Source of the DNA: Porticoccaceae bacterium
Lineage (GTDB): Bacteria; Pseudomonadota; Gammaproteobacteria; Pseudomonadales; Porticoccaceae
DNA: 64,000 nucleotides
NCBI GenBank assembly: GCA_024959305.1
Contig: JANXGQ010000018.1
Coordinates: 19,320-83,319, forward strand
Reading direction: 5' to 3'
This document shows positions 45,619 to 55,548 of the stretch, in pieces (the first letter of the stretch is position 1; each line of letters begins with the position of its first letter). The notes under the pieces are model-generated. The model was not told the origin of the DNA. It ran no database searches and worked only from the letters and a program-made list of their open reading frames with translations. A program made the translations under genes and the position numbers.

Positions 45619-46117
45619 AGCCTATATAGGCCTCGGTAGCAACCTAGGTCGAGAGCACGAGGGCATTTATGAAAGCCCTCAAACTCAGCTCGATACCGCC
45701 CTGAAAAAGATAGCTCAACAGCCCCAAATAAACCTAATTAAGGTATCCAGTTTCTTTCGAACCAACGCCATAGGGCCGGGCGAACAACCGGACTATATCA
45801 ACGCAGCCGCAAAGGTTAAAACCAGCTTATCAGCCCATCAACTTCTGGACTTTTTGCAGTTGCTCGAGAATCGACAGGGCCGCATACGCACCCTGCGCTG
45901 GGGTGCTAGGACACTGGATCTGGATATCCTACTTTACGATCAGATTGTCGAGAACAGCGAGCGCCTTACCATTCCCCATCCAAGGCTCCATGAAAGGGCC
46001 TTTGTACTTGCACCACTGGTTGACTTGGATCCCCAATTAGCCATTCCAAATAGAGAGAATGTCAGTCGCCTATTAGCCAGCTGTTCCCTGCAAGGTGTTG
46101 TAAAATTGCCGGACTGA
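45611..46117 (+). CDS. folK: 2-amino-4-hydroxy-6-hydroxymethyldihydropteridine pyrophosphokinase
   Basis: HPPK transfers pyrophosphate from ATP to the pterin in folate synthesis. AYIGLGSNLG at the N-terminus, RTLRWGARTLDLDILLYD (metal-binding Asp pair) and TIPHPRLHERAFVLAPLVDL are diagnostic. 168 residues, slightly longer than E. coli because of an insertion after GSNLG (REHEGIYESPQ). It is coupled to pcnB by overlap and followed by panB after a gap with its own promoter-like element. Confidence 0.96.
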   Translation: MPEAYIGLGSNLGREHEGIYESPQTQLDTALKKIAQQPQINLIKVSSFFRTNAIGPGEQPDYINAAAKVKTSLSAHQLLDFLQLLENRQGRIRTLRWGARTLDLDILLYDQIVENSERLTIPHPRLHERAFVLAPLVDLDPQLAIPNRENVSRLLASCSLQGVVKLPD

Positions 46118-46171
46118 GAGGGTCGCATCGAAGAATCCATTCGGCCCAGTAGCCGGCATTTCAAGTTATAA

Positions 46172-46180
46172 TGTTATAAT
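46172..46180 (+). promoter_or_regulatory. Extended -10 promoter element for panB
   Basis: TGTTATAAT is an extended -10 (TGN-TATAAT), preceded 3 nt earlier by another TATAAT (46167-46172). No convincing -35 is present, as is usual for extended -10 promoters. It lies ~48 nt before panB. Confidence 0.5.
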
Positions 46181-46227
46181 ATCTATCCGTTATGCCCCGC
46201 ATATAAAGAGTAAGGATATCCAGCATT

Positions 46228-47016
46228 GTGAAAACTACAACTATTGACAACCTCAAAGCAATAAAAGCCGATGGCAATAAGTTTGCAGCTATTACCGCTT
46301 ATGACTTCAGCTTTGCTTCACTGATTGAAGCCGCCGAGATTGAAGTCACTCTGGTTGGTGATTCACTGGGCAATGTTATTCAGGGTCAAGATACGACTCT
46401 TCCAGTAACCGTCGATGAAATGGCCTACCACACCGCCGCCGTAAAACGCGGCATTGCACGCTCTCTGCTAGTAACCGATATGCCGTTTATGTCCTATGGA
46501 ACCGAAGTGCAAGCATTGGATAGTGCCGCAATATTAATGCAGGCCGGTGCGCAAATGGTCAAATTAGAGGGTGGCGAATGGCTTGCCAACACAGTTTATA
46601 GCCTGGCAGAAAGAGGTATTCCTGTCTGCGGCCATGTGGGGCTCACTCCTCAGTCAGTTCACAAGCTGGGAGGCTATAAGGTGCAGGGCAGAGAAGATGC
46701 AGCTGCCCAGAAGATGCTTGCCGAAGCAAAGGTGCTGGAGGAGGCAGGCGCTGATCTGCTCGTAGTGGAATGTGTGCCCTCATCACTGGGCAAGGCGCTG
46801 GCTCAATTATTGGATATTCCGGTAATAGGTATAGGCGCCGGCCCAGACACAGATGCTCAGGTTCTGGTACTGCACGATATGCTCGGTATCTCGAGAAAAC
46901 CCCCCAAGTTTTCGAAGAACTACCTAGCGCAGGCATCCAGCATCCAAGAAGCTATAAGCACCTACGGAAATGAAGTCCGCGGCGGTGTCTTTCCCGGCCC
47001 AGAACACTGCTTCTAA
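46228..47016 (+). CDS. panB: 3-methyl-2-oxobutanoate hydroxymethyltransferase
   Basis: PanB makes ketopantoate from ketoisovalerate and methylene-tetrahydrofolate for pantothenate and Co[49 protein letters not shown] and [28 protein letters not shown] blocks are present. 262 residues from a GTG start (AAGGA upstream, long spacing). The expected partner panC does not follow; convergent fur does. panC must lie elsewhere or be replaced. Confidence 0.96.
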   Translation: MKTTTIDNLKAIKADGNKFAAITAYDFSFASLIEAAEIEVTLVGDSLGNVIQGQDTTLPVTVDEMAYHTAAVKRGIARSLLVTDMPFMSYGTEVQALDSAAILMQAGAQMVKLEGGEWLANTVYSLAERGIPVCGHVGLTPQSVHKLGGYKVQGREDAAAQKMLAEAKVLEEAGADLLVVECVPSSLGKALAQLLDIPVIGIGAGPDTDAQVLVLHDMLGISRKPPKFSKNYLAQASSIQEAISTYGNEVRGGVFPGPEHCF

Positions 47017-47067
47017 AGCGCCGAGGCAATCTCCTAAATGACAGACCTACTGCAAAAAAAATACTTT

Positions 47068-47475
47068 CTAGGTTTTGGGTTTAACATAGAGCACTAGACT
47101 GTGACCAACCAGTTGATAGCCTTTCTCATCGACAATTTTTTCTTGTAGCGCCTCTATATCTGCATGGTGGAATTCAATGACTGTGCCAGTTTCAGTACAC
47201 ACCATATGATCGTGATGCTCACCACGATCCAGCTCGTACACTGCAGGCCCCGAATCAAAATTATGCCTCTCTACCAACCCAGCGGCCTCAAACTGAGTCA
47301 ACACGCGATACACCGTCGCTATACCCACATCCTCACCGGCATCCCGTAAAGATTGATAGACATCCTCTGCCGTCATATGCCGCTTGGAGACATTTTCTAA
47401 GATTTGTAAAATCTTTATCCTCGGCAATGTAATCTTAAGACCCGCTTTTTTCAGTTCATAATCTTCCGGATCCAT
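47068..47475 (-). CDS. fur: Ferric uptake regulator Fur
   Basis: Fur represses iron-uptake genes with Fe2+ as corepressor. The winged helix (LKITLPRIKILQILE, MTAEDVYQSL, GIATVYRVLTQFEAAGLVERH) and metal sites (GEHHDHMVC, EFHHADIE) are seen. The structural-zinc CxxC pairs of E. coli Fur are not conserved: only one Cys remains (MVCTETG), as in Pseudomonas Fur, so that zinc site is likely absent. 135 residues. Divergent from bamE with 72 nt between, the conserved arrangement. Confidence 0.96.
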   Translation of the reverse strand: MDPEDYELKKAGLKITLPRIKILQILENVSKRHMTAEDVYQSLRDAGEDVGIATVYRVLTQFEAAGLVERHNFDSGPAVYELDRGEHHDHMVCTETGTVIEFHHADIEALQEKIVDEKGYQLVGHSLVLYVKPKT

Positions 47476-47547
47476 AATTTCCTCTTCTCTATGCTATGAT
47501 CACTGGCTTATTATCCCCCAAACGCGCAACTAACTGGAAGCCTGCCA

Positions 47548-47898
47548 ATGCGATTATCCGCCATCTTTCTTTTGAGCCTTTTTGCTTTCACTGCTGGATG
47601 CAGCTGGATTAAGTTTCCCGGCATTCACAAAGTAGATGTTCAGCAGGGCAATATAGTAAACCAAGAGATGATTGACAAGCTACAGACCGGAATGAGCAAA
47701 TCGCAGGTCCAATTTGTTCTTGGCACTCCATTAATCACTGATACGTTTAATCAGTCGCGCTGGGACTATTTTTACAGTCGAGTAAAGTCTAACGGGGAGA
47801 GAACGCAAAAGCAGGTCACCATCTTTTTTGATAGCGAGGGTCAGCTAGTTCGAATAACTGGTGACTATGTGCCCGAGCCCACTAAATCAGAAGAGTAA
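47548..47898 (+). CDS. bamE: Outer membrane assembly lipoprotein BamE (SmpA/OmlA)
   Basis: BamE is a small lipoprotein of the BAM complex that inserts outer membrane proteins. The signal ends in FTAGC (Cys 18); the domain has GNIVNQEMIDKLQTGMSKSQVQFVLGTPL and WDYFYSRV, the conserved BamE fold. 116 residues. Divergent from fur, convergent with rnfH with a 12-nt gap. Confidence 0.96.
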   Translation: MRLSAIFLLSLFAFTAGCSWIKFPGIHKVDVQQGNIVNQEMIDKLQTGMSKSQVQFVLGTPLITDTFNQSRWDYFYSRVKSNGERTQKQVTIFFDSEGQLVRITGDYVPEPTKSEE

Positions 47899-47910
47899 AA
47901 ACCGGGCCCC

Positions 47911-48249
47911 CTAAGCCGAATTCTTTTCTTTAAGCGCTTTTGCCTCTTCAGCGCGTCTGCGCCGCACCTCTTTGGGGTCCACAATCAGAGGCCTGTATAG
48001 CTCTACTCTGTCTCTAGGCTTAAGTTGATAGGCCTCTGGCTCCTCCAGCCCTTTAGTTCCCAGCACCTGTGAGAAAATACCCATCTTGATATTTTCAATA
48101 TCTATCTCAGCAAACAGCTCTAACAGGCCGGACTGCTTCACTGCCTCAAGTGCCGTAGTCCCCAGAGGTACAGACAGCACTTTAAGCACCTGTTTTTCAG
48201 GGCGCGCATAGGCTACTTCAACAGTGATTTCTGAGTTACTGATTTTCAT
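47911..48249 (-). CDS. rnfH: RnfH family ubiquitin-like protein
   Basis: RnfH is a beta-grasp protein of uncertain function, named from Rhodobacter rnf clusters but usually next to ratA. EITVEVAYARPEKQVLKVLSVPLGTTALEAV, MGIFSQVLG and RDRVELYRPLIVDPKEVRRRRAE are diagnostic. ATG 48249 gives 112 residues with AGGGGA upstream; the longer open frame lies within ratA. It overlaps the ratA end by 14 nt. It is far from the rnf operon in this window. Confidence 0.94.
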   Translation of the reverse strand: MKISNSEITVEVAYARPEKQVLKVLSVPLGTTALEAVKQSGLLELFAEIDIENIKMGIFSQVLGTKGLEEPEAYQLKPRDRVELYRPLIVDPKEVRRRRAEEAKALKEKNSA

Positions 48250-48688
48250 TGGGTTCCCCTTGGAGAATATCGTCAGCACGTCGACACAGAGAATCGACAA
48301 GACCGTTGGCAACATCAGAAAACAGTCCGGTAGCAGCTCTACCTAAACTGCGACTTTTAAATTCAAATTCAAGATCTAAAGACAGCTTACAGGCCGAATC
48401 AGTTAAAGCTGTAAACAGCCACAGACCTTTAAAACTTTTAAACGGACCATCCTGTAAAGTCATTTCAATACTTGTGTTAGCTGTTAACTGATTGCGAGTG
48501 GTAAGATTGACCTGCACGCCAGCTTTTTTCAAGCTCAATCGCGCCAGCATCATCTGTTCCGTATGCTCAATAATCTCAACTGCGCTACATCCGTCCATAA
48601 ATTGCGGATAACTAGCGACATCGTTAACTAGGGAATACATAGCTTGCGCCGAGTGCGCAATCAACGCTGATCGTTTAATACTCGCCAA
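48236..48688 (-). CDS. ratA: RatA family START-domain protein
   Basis: RatA belongs to the START/Coq10 fold; in E. coli it was described as an inhibitor of 50S-30S association, while homologues bind ubiquinone. ALIAHSAQAMYSLVNDVASYPQFM, MLARLSLKKAG and GLWLFTAL...CKLSLDLEFEFKS fit the family. The start is TTG at 48688 with AGGTG 5-6 nt upstream; no in-frame ATG precedes the domain. 150 residues. It is coupled to rnfH and 8 nt after the NSS transporter gene. Confidence 0.92.
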   Translation of the reverse strand: MASIKRSALIAHSAQAMYSLVNDVASYPQFMDGCSAVEIIEHTEQMMLARLSLKKAGVQVNLTTRNQLTANTSIEMTLQDGPFKSFKGLWLFTALTDSACKLSLDLEFEFKSRSLGRAATGLFSDVANGLVDSLCRRADDILQGEPNENQ

Positions 48689-48696
48689 GTGCCCAC

Positions 48697-50070
48697 CTAG
48701 GAAAAGAATTTGTCATAAACACCCATTATAAAGACAGCGCCAATAGCAACAGGCGCAACATAGCGAACTGTGAACCGCCACAATGTCTCTAGACTGGGGT
48801 TGGCCCCCAACATTTCGGAGTCGACTGCTTTTTTATTCATCACAAAACCCACAAACAGCGCAATAAGCAATCCTGAGATGGGCAACATAATGTTTGCCGT
48901 CAGAAAATCTAAGCCATCAAAAAACGTAAATCCGAACAGCTTGTAATCTGCCCAGATATTGAACGAAAACACAGTGCCCAGCCCCAGCAGCCACACAAAA
49001 CCAGCGAGCACTAAATTGGCTCTGAATCGACCCATATTTTTAGTCTCTACAAACCAGGCTACACAGGGCTCCAATAGCGAGATAGCCGAGCTCCACGCCG
49101 CGATGGATACCAGCACAAAAAATATAGCACCTATTAACAGACCGCCGGGCATATTGCCAAAGGCCACCGGCAAACTGATAAACATTAATCCCGGACCCGC
49201 ACTGGGCTCAAGGCCCTCAGTGGCAAAAACAATTGAAAAGATAATCAAACCGGAAACAATCGCGACCGCAGTGTCTAAAAACGCCACCATCAGTATGGTT
49301 TTTCCCATATTGGCCCTCTGAGGCATGTAGGCACCGTAGGCCATAATAGCACCCATACCAATACTCAGCGTAAAAAACGCATGGCCCATGGCTTCTAAAA
49401 CACCCCGCCAAGTCAGCTGATCTAAATTAAACCGAAATAGAAAACTTACAGCTGCGTCAAAATTTCCCTTAAAGTAACTAAAGCCCAATAACAACAATAA
49501 CATCACAAACAACAGTGGCATCAAAACCTCAACGGCCACACCTAAGCCCTTCTTGACACCCCCCATAACCACACCGACACAGAGTGCTAAAAATACAGTT
49601 TGCCAAAAAATTAACCGCGATGGATCATCGAGAAGCCGCGCAAATACTGCACCGGCAGAATCACCGCTAACGCCGCGCAACTCGCCGGAACCCACTTCAA
49701 AGATATAGCTCAAAGCCCAGCCGGCAATCACTGTATAGAATGAGAGGATAAGCACACCGGCGAGAACACCCAACCACCCCACATGGGCCCAGTGACGATG
49801 TGCCGCGCTCTCGACCACAATATCGCGCATACTGTTAATAGGGCTTTTGCGTCCATGACGGCCTAATATCACCTCCGCCATCATTACCGGAATGCCAACT
49901 AAAAGAATACAACCCAGATACACCAATACGAAAGCACCACCCCCATTACTGCCAGCTATATAGGGAAATTTCCACATATTCCCCAACCCCACAGCAGAAC
50001 CGGTGGCCGCCATAATAAAGGTCCAACGACTACCCCAGGTGCCATGCATTCCTTTTTGTTGTAACGCCAT
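48697..50070 (-). CDS. NSS family sodium-dependent amino-acid transporter
   Basis: A LeuT-fold symporter of 457 residues with 11-12 helices. TWGSRWTFIMAATGSAVGLGNMWKFPY and GGGAFVLVYL form the unwound helix 1/2 region holding Na+ and substrate; ALGHAFFTLSIGMGAIMAYGAYM-like helix 6/7 is present. Substrate is unknown; related bacterial members carry tryptophan, alanine or other amino acids. It is placed between ratA and smpB, which are directly adjacent in enterobacteria, and shares the ratA strand. Confidence 0.9.
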   Translation of the reverse strand: MALQQKGMHGTWGSRWTFIMAATGSAVGLGNMWKFPYIAGSNGGGAFVLVYLGCILLVGIPVMMAEVILGRHGRKSPINSMRDIVVESAAHRHWAHVGWLGVLAGVLILSFYTVIAGWALSYIFEVGSGELRGVSGDSAGAVFARLLDDPSRLIFWQTVFLALCVGVVMGGVKKGLGVAVEVLMPLLFVMLLLLLGFSYFKGNFDAAVSFLFRFNLDQLTWRGVLEAMGHAFFTLSIGMGAIMAYGAYMPQRANMGKTILMVAFLDTAVAIVSGLIIFSIVFATEGLEPSAGPGLMFISLPVAFGNMPGGLLIGAIFFVLVSIAAWSSAISLLEPCVAWFVETKNMGRFRANLVLAGFVWLLGLGTVFSFNIWADYKLFGFTFFDGLDFLTANIMLPISGLLIALFVGFVMNKKAVDSEMLGANPSLETLWRFTVRYVAPVAIGAVFIMGVYDKFFS

Positions 50071-50203
50071 AACTGATTCCCAGCCTTCGCATTTAGGGGT
50101 GAATTGTACCCATATCTGATAGGTACAGCTTAGTTATTTTTAGATTAGAACAACAACCTGAAGGTAGCGACTAAAAGCTTATAATAATTTATAACAAAAC
50201 CAG

Positions 50204-50209
50204 TATAAT
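50204..50209 (+). promoter_or_regulatory. -10 element immediately before smpB
   Basis: A perfect TATAAT ends 8 nt before the smpB ATG, so the predicted transcription start is at or next to the start codon. No Shine-Dalgarno is present. Another TATAAT at 50180-50185 could start a longer transcript. Confidence 0.4.
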
Positions 50210-50217
50210 CCCACGCC

Positions 50218-50691
50218 ATGACTAAGAAAAAATCCAAACAACAATCCAATACCATCGCTCTCAACCGCAAGGTGAGACATGATTATTTTATTGAAGAAAA
50301 ATTTGAGGCCGGTGTTGCTCTAAAGGGCTGGGAAATCAAAAGCCTGCGCGATGGAAGAGTTAATCTCACCGACACCTATGTCATGCTCAAGGATGGCGAG
50401 GCTTGGTTACTGGGCACCCATATAACCCCGTTAAACACGGTTTCAACCCATTATGTCACGGAGCCAACCCGCTCGCGAAAACTGCTTCTGAATTACCGTG
50501 AATTAAAAAAACTACAGGAAGCGGTGCAACAGAAAGGTCGAACCTGCGTGTGCACTGCGCTGTATTGGAAGGGCCACCTAGTTAAATGTGAAATTGCCTT
50601 GGCAACAGGAAAGGCCGCCTATGACAAACGCGTGGATTCAAAAGAGCGCGATTGGAGCCGTCAAAAACAACGACTGATGCGTCATTCTTAA
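50218..50691 (+). CDS. smpB: SsrA-binding protein SmpB
   Basis: SmpB delivers tmRNA to stalled ribosomes. [31 protein letters not shown] is the OB-fold tmRNA-binding part; the basic C-terminal tail ([22 protein letters not shown]) reads into the empty mRNA channel. 157 residues. No ssrA gene is seen in the 78-nt gap that follows. Possibly leaderless. Confidence 0.97.
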   Translation: MTKKKSKQQSNTIALNRKVRHDYFIEEKFEAGVALKGWEIKSLRDGRVNLTDTYVMLKDGEAWLLGTHITPLNTVSTHYVTEPTRSRKLLLNYRELKKLQEAVQQKGRTCVCTALYWKGHLVKCEIALATGKAAYDKRVDSKERDWSRQKQRLMRHS

Positions 50692-50769
50692 TCCTTTCAG
50701 CACCAAAACAACGTCTCGTATGGCGTTTTATAGTGCTTCCGCTCTAACTTATCACTCGAAACCGACCGA

Positions 50770-52125
50770 CTAAGATTTAGTTGCAGGAAGTTCCAGCAAA
50801 CTGTCATCGGGCATCGTACAATTCAGCTTCATATCCAGTAACTTTTCAATCGGCTCGAGCAGAAAAGCATCGTCCTCGCAGGCAAAGCTAATCGAGGTGC
50901 CAGTTTTACCGGCGCGGCCTGTTCGGCCAATGCGGTGAACATAATCCTCTGGCTCTTCCGGCAGGGTAAAGTTAATCACATGACTTACCCCATCAACATG
51001 AATGCCCCGCCCAGCCACATCGGTTGCCACCATGACTTTTAAGGCGCCAGACTTGAAAGACTCTAACGTTTTCATGCGTCGATTCTGAGGCACATCTCCG
51101 GATAGCAAACCCACCTTGAACCCCTTCTTACTAAGATTCTGATGAAGGTCACGGCAAATATCTCGGCGATTTGCAAACACCATAACGGAGTCAACATCAT
51201 CAGTGCTCAAAATATTATGCAAAAGCATCAATTTTTCATCGGCGGTAGTAATGTAGATTTTTTGTTCGACTGTATCTGTTGCCACTCGCTCCGCGCCAAT
51301 TTCTACGGTGACTGGCTCATAGGTCCAGCTTTGCGAGAGTCGCATGACTTGCGGTGTAAATGTGGCTGAGAATAACAGGGTTTGGCGGTCTTCTCGTTTC
51401 GGTGTCAAGCGAACTAGGCGCCTGACCTGAGGGATAAAACCCATATCCAGCATCCGATCGGCCTCATCAATAACCAATATCTCAACCTGATCCAAATAAA
51501 TATCACGGTTATTGGCAAAATCTAAAAGACGCCCCGGGGTTCCCACCAGAATATCGCAATAGGACTTCTGAAGCTTGAGCAACTGCTTGCCATAGTCCAT
51601 ACCACCCACCAAGCAGTGCACATTGAGATCAATATGCTTGAGCAATGCGCTCGTATCATCTGCGATCTGGATGGCCAGCTCTCTAGTGGGCGCCATAATC
51701 ATAGCGCGCGCCTCGCCCATATAGCGCTCATCTTCTATCGGATGTTTGAGTAAATCAGCAATAATACTGATCAGGAAGGCTGCTGTTTTTCCAGTCCCAG
51801 TTTGCGCCTTTCCAACAATATCATGACCAAACAAAGTTTGTGGCAGAGAGGCTGCCTGAATCGGCGTGCAATACTCAAACCCAGTGTCTTGAATACCACG
51901 CATTAGCTCAAGAGGTAAATCAAAGTCATGGAATCTAGTTTTACCCTCTTGGGCCTCAACCACAAATTGCGAGAGATCCCATTTGCGACGACCTCCTCGC
52001 TGGCCTCTACTGCGCCTGCGTTTTGCATTTGATGATTTTTTAGGCACAGCGCTCTGGTTCGATTCAATAGCTGTATCTAGCTTAGGGTCTGCAGATTTTT
52101 GAGAGGTATCGGAGTTATCAGTCAA
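50770..52125 (-). CDS. rhlB: DEAD-box ATP-dependent RNA helicase RhlB
   Basis: RhlB unwinds RNA, in E. coli within the degradosome. Q motif and motif [12 protein letters not shown], motif Ia PTRELA, motif [12 protein letters not shown], motif III SATF, and [31 protein letters not shown] follow in order. A basic Arg/Lys/Ser-rich N-terminal lead ([20 protein letters not shown]) precedes [12 protein letters not shown] as in Pseudomonas RhlB. No ATG or GTG suits; the best start is TTG 52125 (451 aa) though it has no clear Shine-Dalgarno. The open frame continues into the divergent MATE gene, which is not credible coding. The short C-terminus lacks the E. coli extension. Confidence 0.9.
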   Translation of the reverse strand: MTDNSDTSQKSADPKLDTAIESNQSAVPKKSSNAKRRRSRGQRGGRRKWDLSQFVVEAQEGKTRFHDFDLPLELMRGIQDTGFEYCTPIQAASLPQTLFGHDIVGKAQTGTGKTAAFLISIIADLLKHPIEDERYMGEARAMIMAPTRELAIQIADDTSALLKHIDLNVHCLVGGMDYGKQLLKLQKSYCDILVGTPGRLLDFANNRDIYLDQVEILVIDEADRMLDMGFIPQVRRLVRLTPKREDRQTLLFSATFTPQVMRLSQSWTYEPVTVEIGAERVATDTVEQKIYITTADEKLMLLHNILSTDDVDSVMVFANRRDICRDLHQNLSKKGFKVGLLSGDVPQNRRMKTLESFKSGALKVMVATDVAGRGIHVDGVSHVINFTLPEEPEDYVHRIGRTGRAGKTGTSISFACEDDAFLLEPIEKLLDMKLNCTMPDDSLLELPATKS

Positions 52126-52243
52126 AGATTTATATACTTTATTGGTTAAAAAATTAGAGAGTGCCGATTGTAACAGAATTGTGATCTGTGCGCTTAAAAT
52201 AATATTAGGCTCAACTATCCGATAATGTTTAAATGCCCAGCCT

Positions 52244-53620
52244 ATGACCCCTAAACAGCCACCCTCATTTATAGAGAGCTCTATTGCCCTGCTGCGCCTC
52301 GCTGGCCCCCTGATGCTGGGACAACTAGCTGTGGTTGGCATGACGGTTACCGATATCTATATGGCGGGACAGGTCAATTCAGATACCCTGGCTGCACTAC
52401 AGCTGGGAGGTAGCATTTGGTCCCTGATCACCCTTCTGGTAATTGGAGTAATGATCGGCAATAGCCCCATAGTCGGAAATTACTGGGGTGCCGGTGAAAA
52501 AACCAAGGTGCGATTTCAGTTCCAACAAGGTCTCTGGCTAGCGCTACCCATGGGTATTTTGGTCTGTCTGGCTATCTTAACCGGCATTGCCTTTCTCAGT
52601 TATTTGGATATTTCAGACAGGGTTTATTCCATCGCTCGAGGTTATCTGCTGCCGTTCCTTATAACAGGCCTTATGTTTCCAGCTTTTTTCGCGTTTCGCA
52701 GCAGCTTTGAGGGCATCGGCGATACAAAACCGGTGATGCTATTTAACTGTCTGGCTTTTGTGCTCAATGGGGTTCTCGACTATATCCTAGTATTCGGCAA
52801 GCTCGGATTTCCGGCGCTGGGCGGCATTGGTGCCGCCTGGGCAACGGTCGTGGTTATGCTATTTTTATTGATCTGCATGGCTACCTACGCCCACTGTGCC
52901 AGCAACATGAAGAGACTAAGGCTCTACAGCCACTTCTGCGGGCCCCACAGGGGTGCAATTGCCAAGATATTGGGTCTCGGAATACCTATCTCTTTAAATA
53001 TTGCCGCTGAAATAAGCTTCTTCGCAATGATTCCAATGATGATCGCCCATCTGGGTTCTGATGTACTGGGCGCCCATGCTGTTACCATCAATCTAGACGC
53101 GCTGGTGTTTATGCTACCGCTGGGTATTGGGCAGGCACTCAGTATTAAAGTTGCGCATGCTCAGGGGTCTAGAAATCCTATGGCCGCAAGGCTAATTTGT
53201 ATCACCGGATTTAGGCTAGTGTTAATCTTAGCTATGCTGCTGGGTTGCTTAAAAGTATTCCTAGGCGGCTATTTGGCCGCCACCTTTAGCCCCAATTACA
53301 GCGTGCAGCTAATTGCTACCAATCTGTTCTTTTTCTCTGCAGCTCTGGGTTTATTTGACTCACTACAAATTAGCTGTAGCTGCGCATTGCGGGGCTTTAA
53401 AGATGCTCGAGTACCGCTGGCCATCCAAGTGACCGCCTTTTGGGTCATCGCCTTCCCCATAGCCTACAGTCTGGCACTGACAGATAGTTTTGGTGCGCCG
53501 TTAGGCGTCTATGGATTCTGGATGGGTATGGTATTGGCGGCTCTGATCGCCGCTTTAGGTCTGCTCTACCGCTGGCATAAGGTCACCAGCAATGCTATCG
53601 CCGCCACTGCCCCAAGGTAA
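52244..53620 (+). CDS. MATE family multidrug/sodium antiporter
   Basis: A 458-residue, 12-helix MATE exporter (NorM-like) that would expel cationic compounds in exchange for Na+ or H+. [53 protein letters not shown] and the duplicated second half ([37 protein letters not shown]) are characteristic. Divergent from rhlB (118-nt gap) and overlapping the 3' end of convergent prmC by 26 nt. Substrate unknown. Confidence 0.9.
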   Translation: MTPKQPPSFIESSIALLRLAGPLMLGQLAVVGMTVTDIYMAGQVNSDTLAALQLGGSIWSLITLLVIGVMIGNSPIVGNYWGAGEKTKVRFQFQQGLWLALPMGILVCLAILTGIAFLSYLDISDRVYSIARGYLLPFLITGLMFPAFFAFRSSFEGIGDTKPVMLFNCLAFVLNGVLDYILVFGKLGFPALGGIGAAWATVVVMLFLLICMATYAHCASNMKRLRLYSHFCGPHRGAIAKILGLGIPISLNIAAEISFFAMIPMMIAHLGSDVLGAHAVTINLDALVFMLPLGIGQALSIKVAHAQGSRNPMAARLICITGFRLVLILAMLLGCLKVFLGGYLAATFSPNYSVQLIATNLFFFSAALGLFDSLQISCSCALRGFKDARVPLAIQVTAFWVIAFPIAYSLALTDSFGAPLGVYGFWMGMVLAALIAALGLLYRWHKVTSNAIAATAPR

Positions 53621-54443
53621 CCCTATCTAGATTGTTATAATCTCGCCGGGTTGCCACCTCTGAAAAGCCTGCCGAGACAAACAGATCTCTCAGCGCATTT
53701 CCCTGCTCACAGCCATGCTCCACCAGCAACCATCCGCCAACCGCCAGATAATCTGGGCTCTGCCTCACAATCTTCTTTAAATCATCCAGACCATCAACTC
53801 CAGACACCAGTGCACTACTGGGTTCAAATCGCACATCCCCCTGCTTGAGATGGGGATCATCGCGCTCTATGTAGGGAGGATTGCTGACAATTAAATCAAA
53901 ATCAGCCCTATCAGCCGCAATCGCAGAAAACCAGTCACTCTGAAAAATCTGCACATTGCTTAAACCCTGACGCTGGCAATTTTGTTTGGCCAGTGCCACC
54001 GCCCCAGACTGGGAATCAATGGCAGTTAATTGCCAATCTTGGCGCTCTGAGGCCAAGGCCAAGGCAATAGCGCCAGTTCCCGTACCCAGATCTAAAACCC
54101 GACTGCGCCGCGGCAATGCCAAAGCCAAAGCCAAAGCTATCTCCACTACAAGTTCAGTTTCTGGACGGGGTATCAATGTGTCTGGGGAAACATTTAAATC
54201 AAGGGACCAAAACCCCTGCGAGCCAGTCAAATAGGCAATCGGGGTTCCCTGCAACCGCGCCTGTAACAGCGCCTCAAATCTCTGTAACTGCTCGGGTTCA
54301 ACCGTCGCATCCGGCCAGGTGCGCAATTGAGCCCGGTCTACCTCCAACACGTGACACAGCAGTATCTCGCAATCCAGCTGTGGCGAGTCACTGACAGCTC
54401 GCAACTGGTCAACCGTCTTGAGAAGTTGAGAAACCTTTGCCAT
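53595..54443 (-). CDS. prmC: Peptide chain release factor N5-glutamine methyltransferase
   Basis: PrmC (HemK) methylates the GGQ glutamine of RF1 and RF2. The N-terminal helical domain, VLDLGTGTGAIALALA (SAM motif I) and DLIVSNPPYIE (catalytic NPPY) are present. 282 residues. The stretch ALALALALP around residue 104-112 derives from a short GCC-AAG-like nucleotide repeat and looks like a recent small expansion. It follows its substrate gene prfA by 4 nt, and overlaps the MATE gene tail-to-tail. Confidence 0.95.
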   Translation of the reverse strand: MAKVSQLLKTVDQLRAVSDSPQLDCEILLCHVLEVDRAQLRTWPDATVEPEQLQRFEALLQARLQGTPIAYLTGSQGFWSLDLNVSPDTLIPRPETELVVEIALALALALPRRSRVLDLGTGTGAIALALASERQDWQLTAIDSQSGAVALAKQNCQRQGLSNVQIFQSDWFSAIAADRADFDLIVSNPPYIERDDPHLKQGDVRFEPSSALVSGVDGLDDLKKIVRQSPDYLAVGGWLLVEHGCEQGNALRDLFVSAGFSEVATRRDYNNLDRVTLGQWRR

Positions 54444-54447
54444 TCGA

Positions 54448-55530
54448 TTATTTGGAGAGACTGGCTAGCTGTTCGGCTTGGAACTCATTGATCAAAGGCT
54501 GTACCACCTCTTGCAGTGACCCCTCCATTATCTCGCTTAATTTGTACAGCGTGAGATTAATGCGATGATCGGTCACTCGACCCTGAGGGAAATTATAGGT
54601 GCGTATGCGCTCCGAGCGATCTCCACTGCCCACCAAACTCTTGCGCTGCTCCGATTGTTCTTTGGCCGCCGCATCATCCTGAGCACTATTTAAACGGGCC
54701 TGTAGTACCGACATAGCCCTGGCACGGTTTTTATGCTGCGAGCGCTCATCTTGGCACTCCACCACGATGCCCGTTGGAATATGGGTTAAGCGAATCGCGG
54801 AATCGGTTTTATTAACATGCTGGCCGCCAGACCCAGAGGCGCGAAAGGTATCTACCCGCAGATCTGCCTTATTGATTTCAATAGCGTCCTGCTCATCGGC
54901 CTCAGGCATAATGGCAACTGTACATGCCGAGGTGTGAATTCTACCTTGAGACTCGGTTTCGGGAACTCGCTGCACACGATGGGCGCCGGACTCAAATTTC
55001 AGCTTGGAGTACACGCCTTTGCCAACGATTCTTGTAATAATTTCCTTATAACCGCCGTGATCGCCCTCGCTTTCACTAATTACCTCTACCTTCCAGCGCT
55101 GCGTCTCGGCAAACCTGCTATACATACGAAACAAATCGCCAGAAAAAATAGCCGCTTCATCGCCGCCGGTACCAGCGCGTATTTCCAGAAAAATATTCTT
55201 TTCATCATTGGGATCCCTAGGTAGCAACAGGCGCTGTAAATCTAACTCCAGCACCTCCAGCTGAGCCTCTCCATCGGCAATTTCTTCCTGAGCCATAGCT
55301 CTCATATCAGCATCGGAATCCTTTAGGAGCGAATTGGCTTCCTCGAGGTTATTGACCACCGCCTGATAGCTTACATAAGCCTTTACCACAGGCTCTAGCT
55401 CTGCATACTCTTTTGACAAAGGCCTGAATTTATCTTGGTTGGCAATGATCTCCGAATCACTCAGCAGTGCGCCCACCTCTTCATAGCGCTCATTGAGATG
55501 ATCTAGCTTGGCTAAAATTGATGCTTTCAT
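54448..55530 (-). CDS. prfA: Peptide chain release factor 1
   Basis: RF1 ends translation at UAA and [30 protein letters not shown] (PxT codon-reading tripeptide, here PET) and [15 protein letters not shown] (GGQ catalytic motif) identify RF1. 360 residues as in E. coli. It lies in hemA-prfA-prmC, a widely conserved order; 18 nt after hemA. Confidence 0.98.
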   Translation of the reverse strand: MKASILAKLDHLNERYEEVGALLSDSEIIANQDKFRPLSKEYAELEPVVKAYVSYQAVVNNLEEANSLLKDSDADMRAMAQEEIADGEAQLEVLELDLQRLLLPRDPNDEKNIFLEIRAGTGGDEAAIFSGDLFRMYSRFAETQRWKVEVISESEGDHGGYKEIITRIVGKGVYSKLKFESGAHRVQRVPETESQGRIHTSACTVAIMPEADEQDAIEINKADLRVDTFRASGSGGQHVNKTDSAIRLTHIPTGIVVECQDERSQHKNRARAMSVLQARLNSAQDDAAAKEQSEQRKSLVGSGDRSERIRTYNFPQGRVTDHRINLTLYKLSEIMEGSLQEVVQPLINEFQAEQLASLSK

Positions 55531-55548
55531 AGATTTATACTTTTTGGA

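Noticed and set aside
47476..47547. Fur box in the fur-bamE gap
   Set aside because: GATAATAAGCCAGTGATCAT shares only part of the 19-bp consensus and is too weak to list as a site.
50692..50769. ssrA (tmRNA) gene after smpB
   Set aside because: The gap is only 78 nt and contains no tRNA-like ends; tmRNA must be elsewhere.
52126..52341. N-terminal extension of rhlB by 72 residues
   Set aside because: It is antisense to the MATE start, runs through the intergenic gap and lacks helicase-family similarity.
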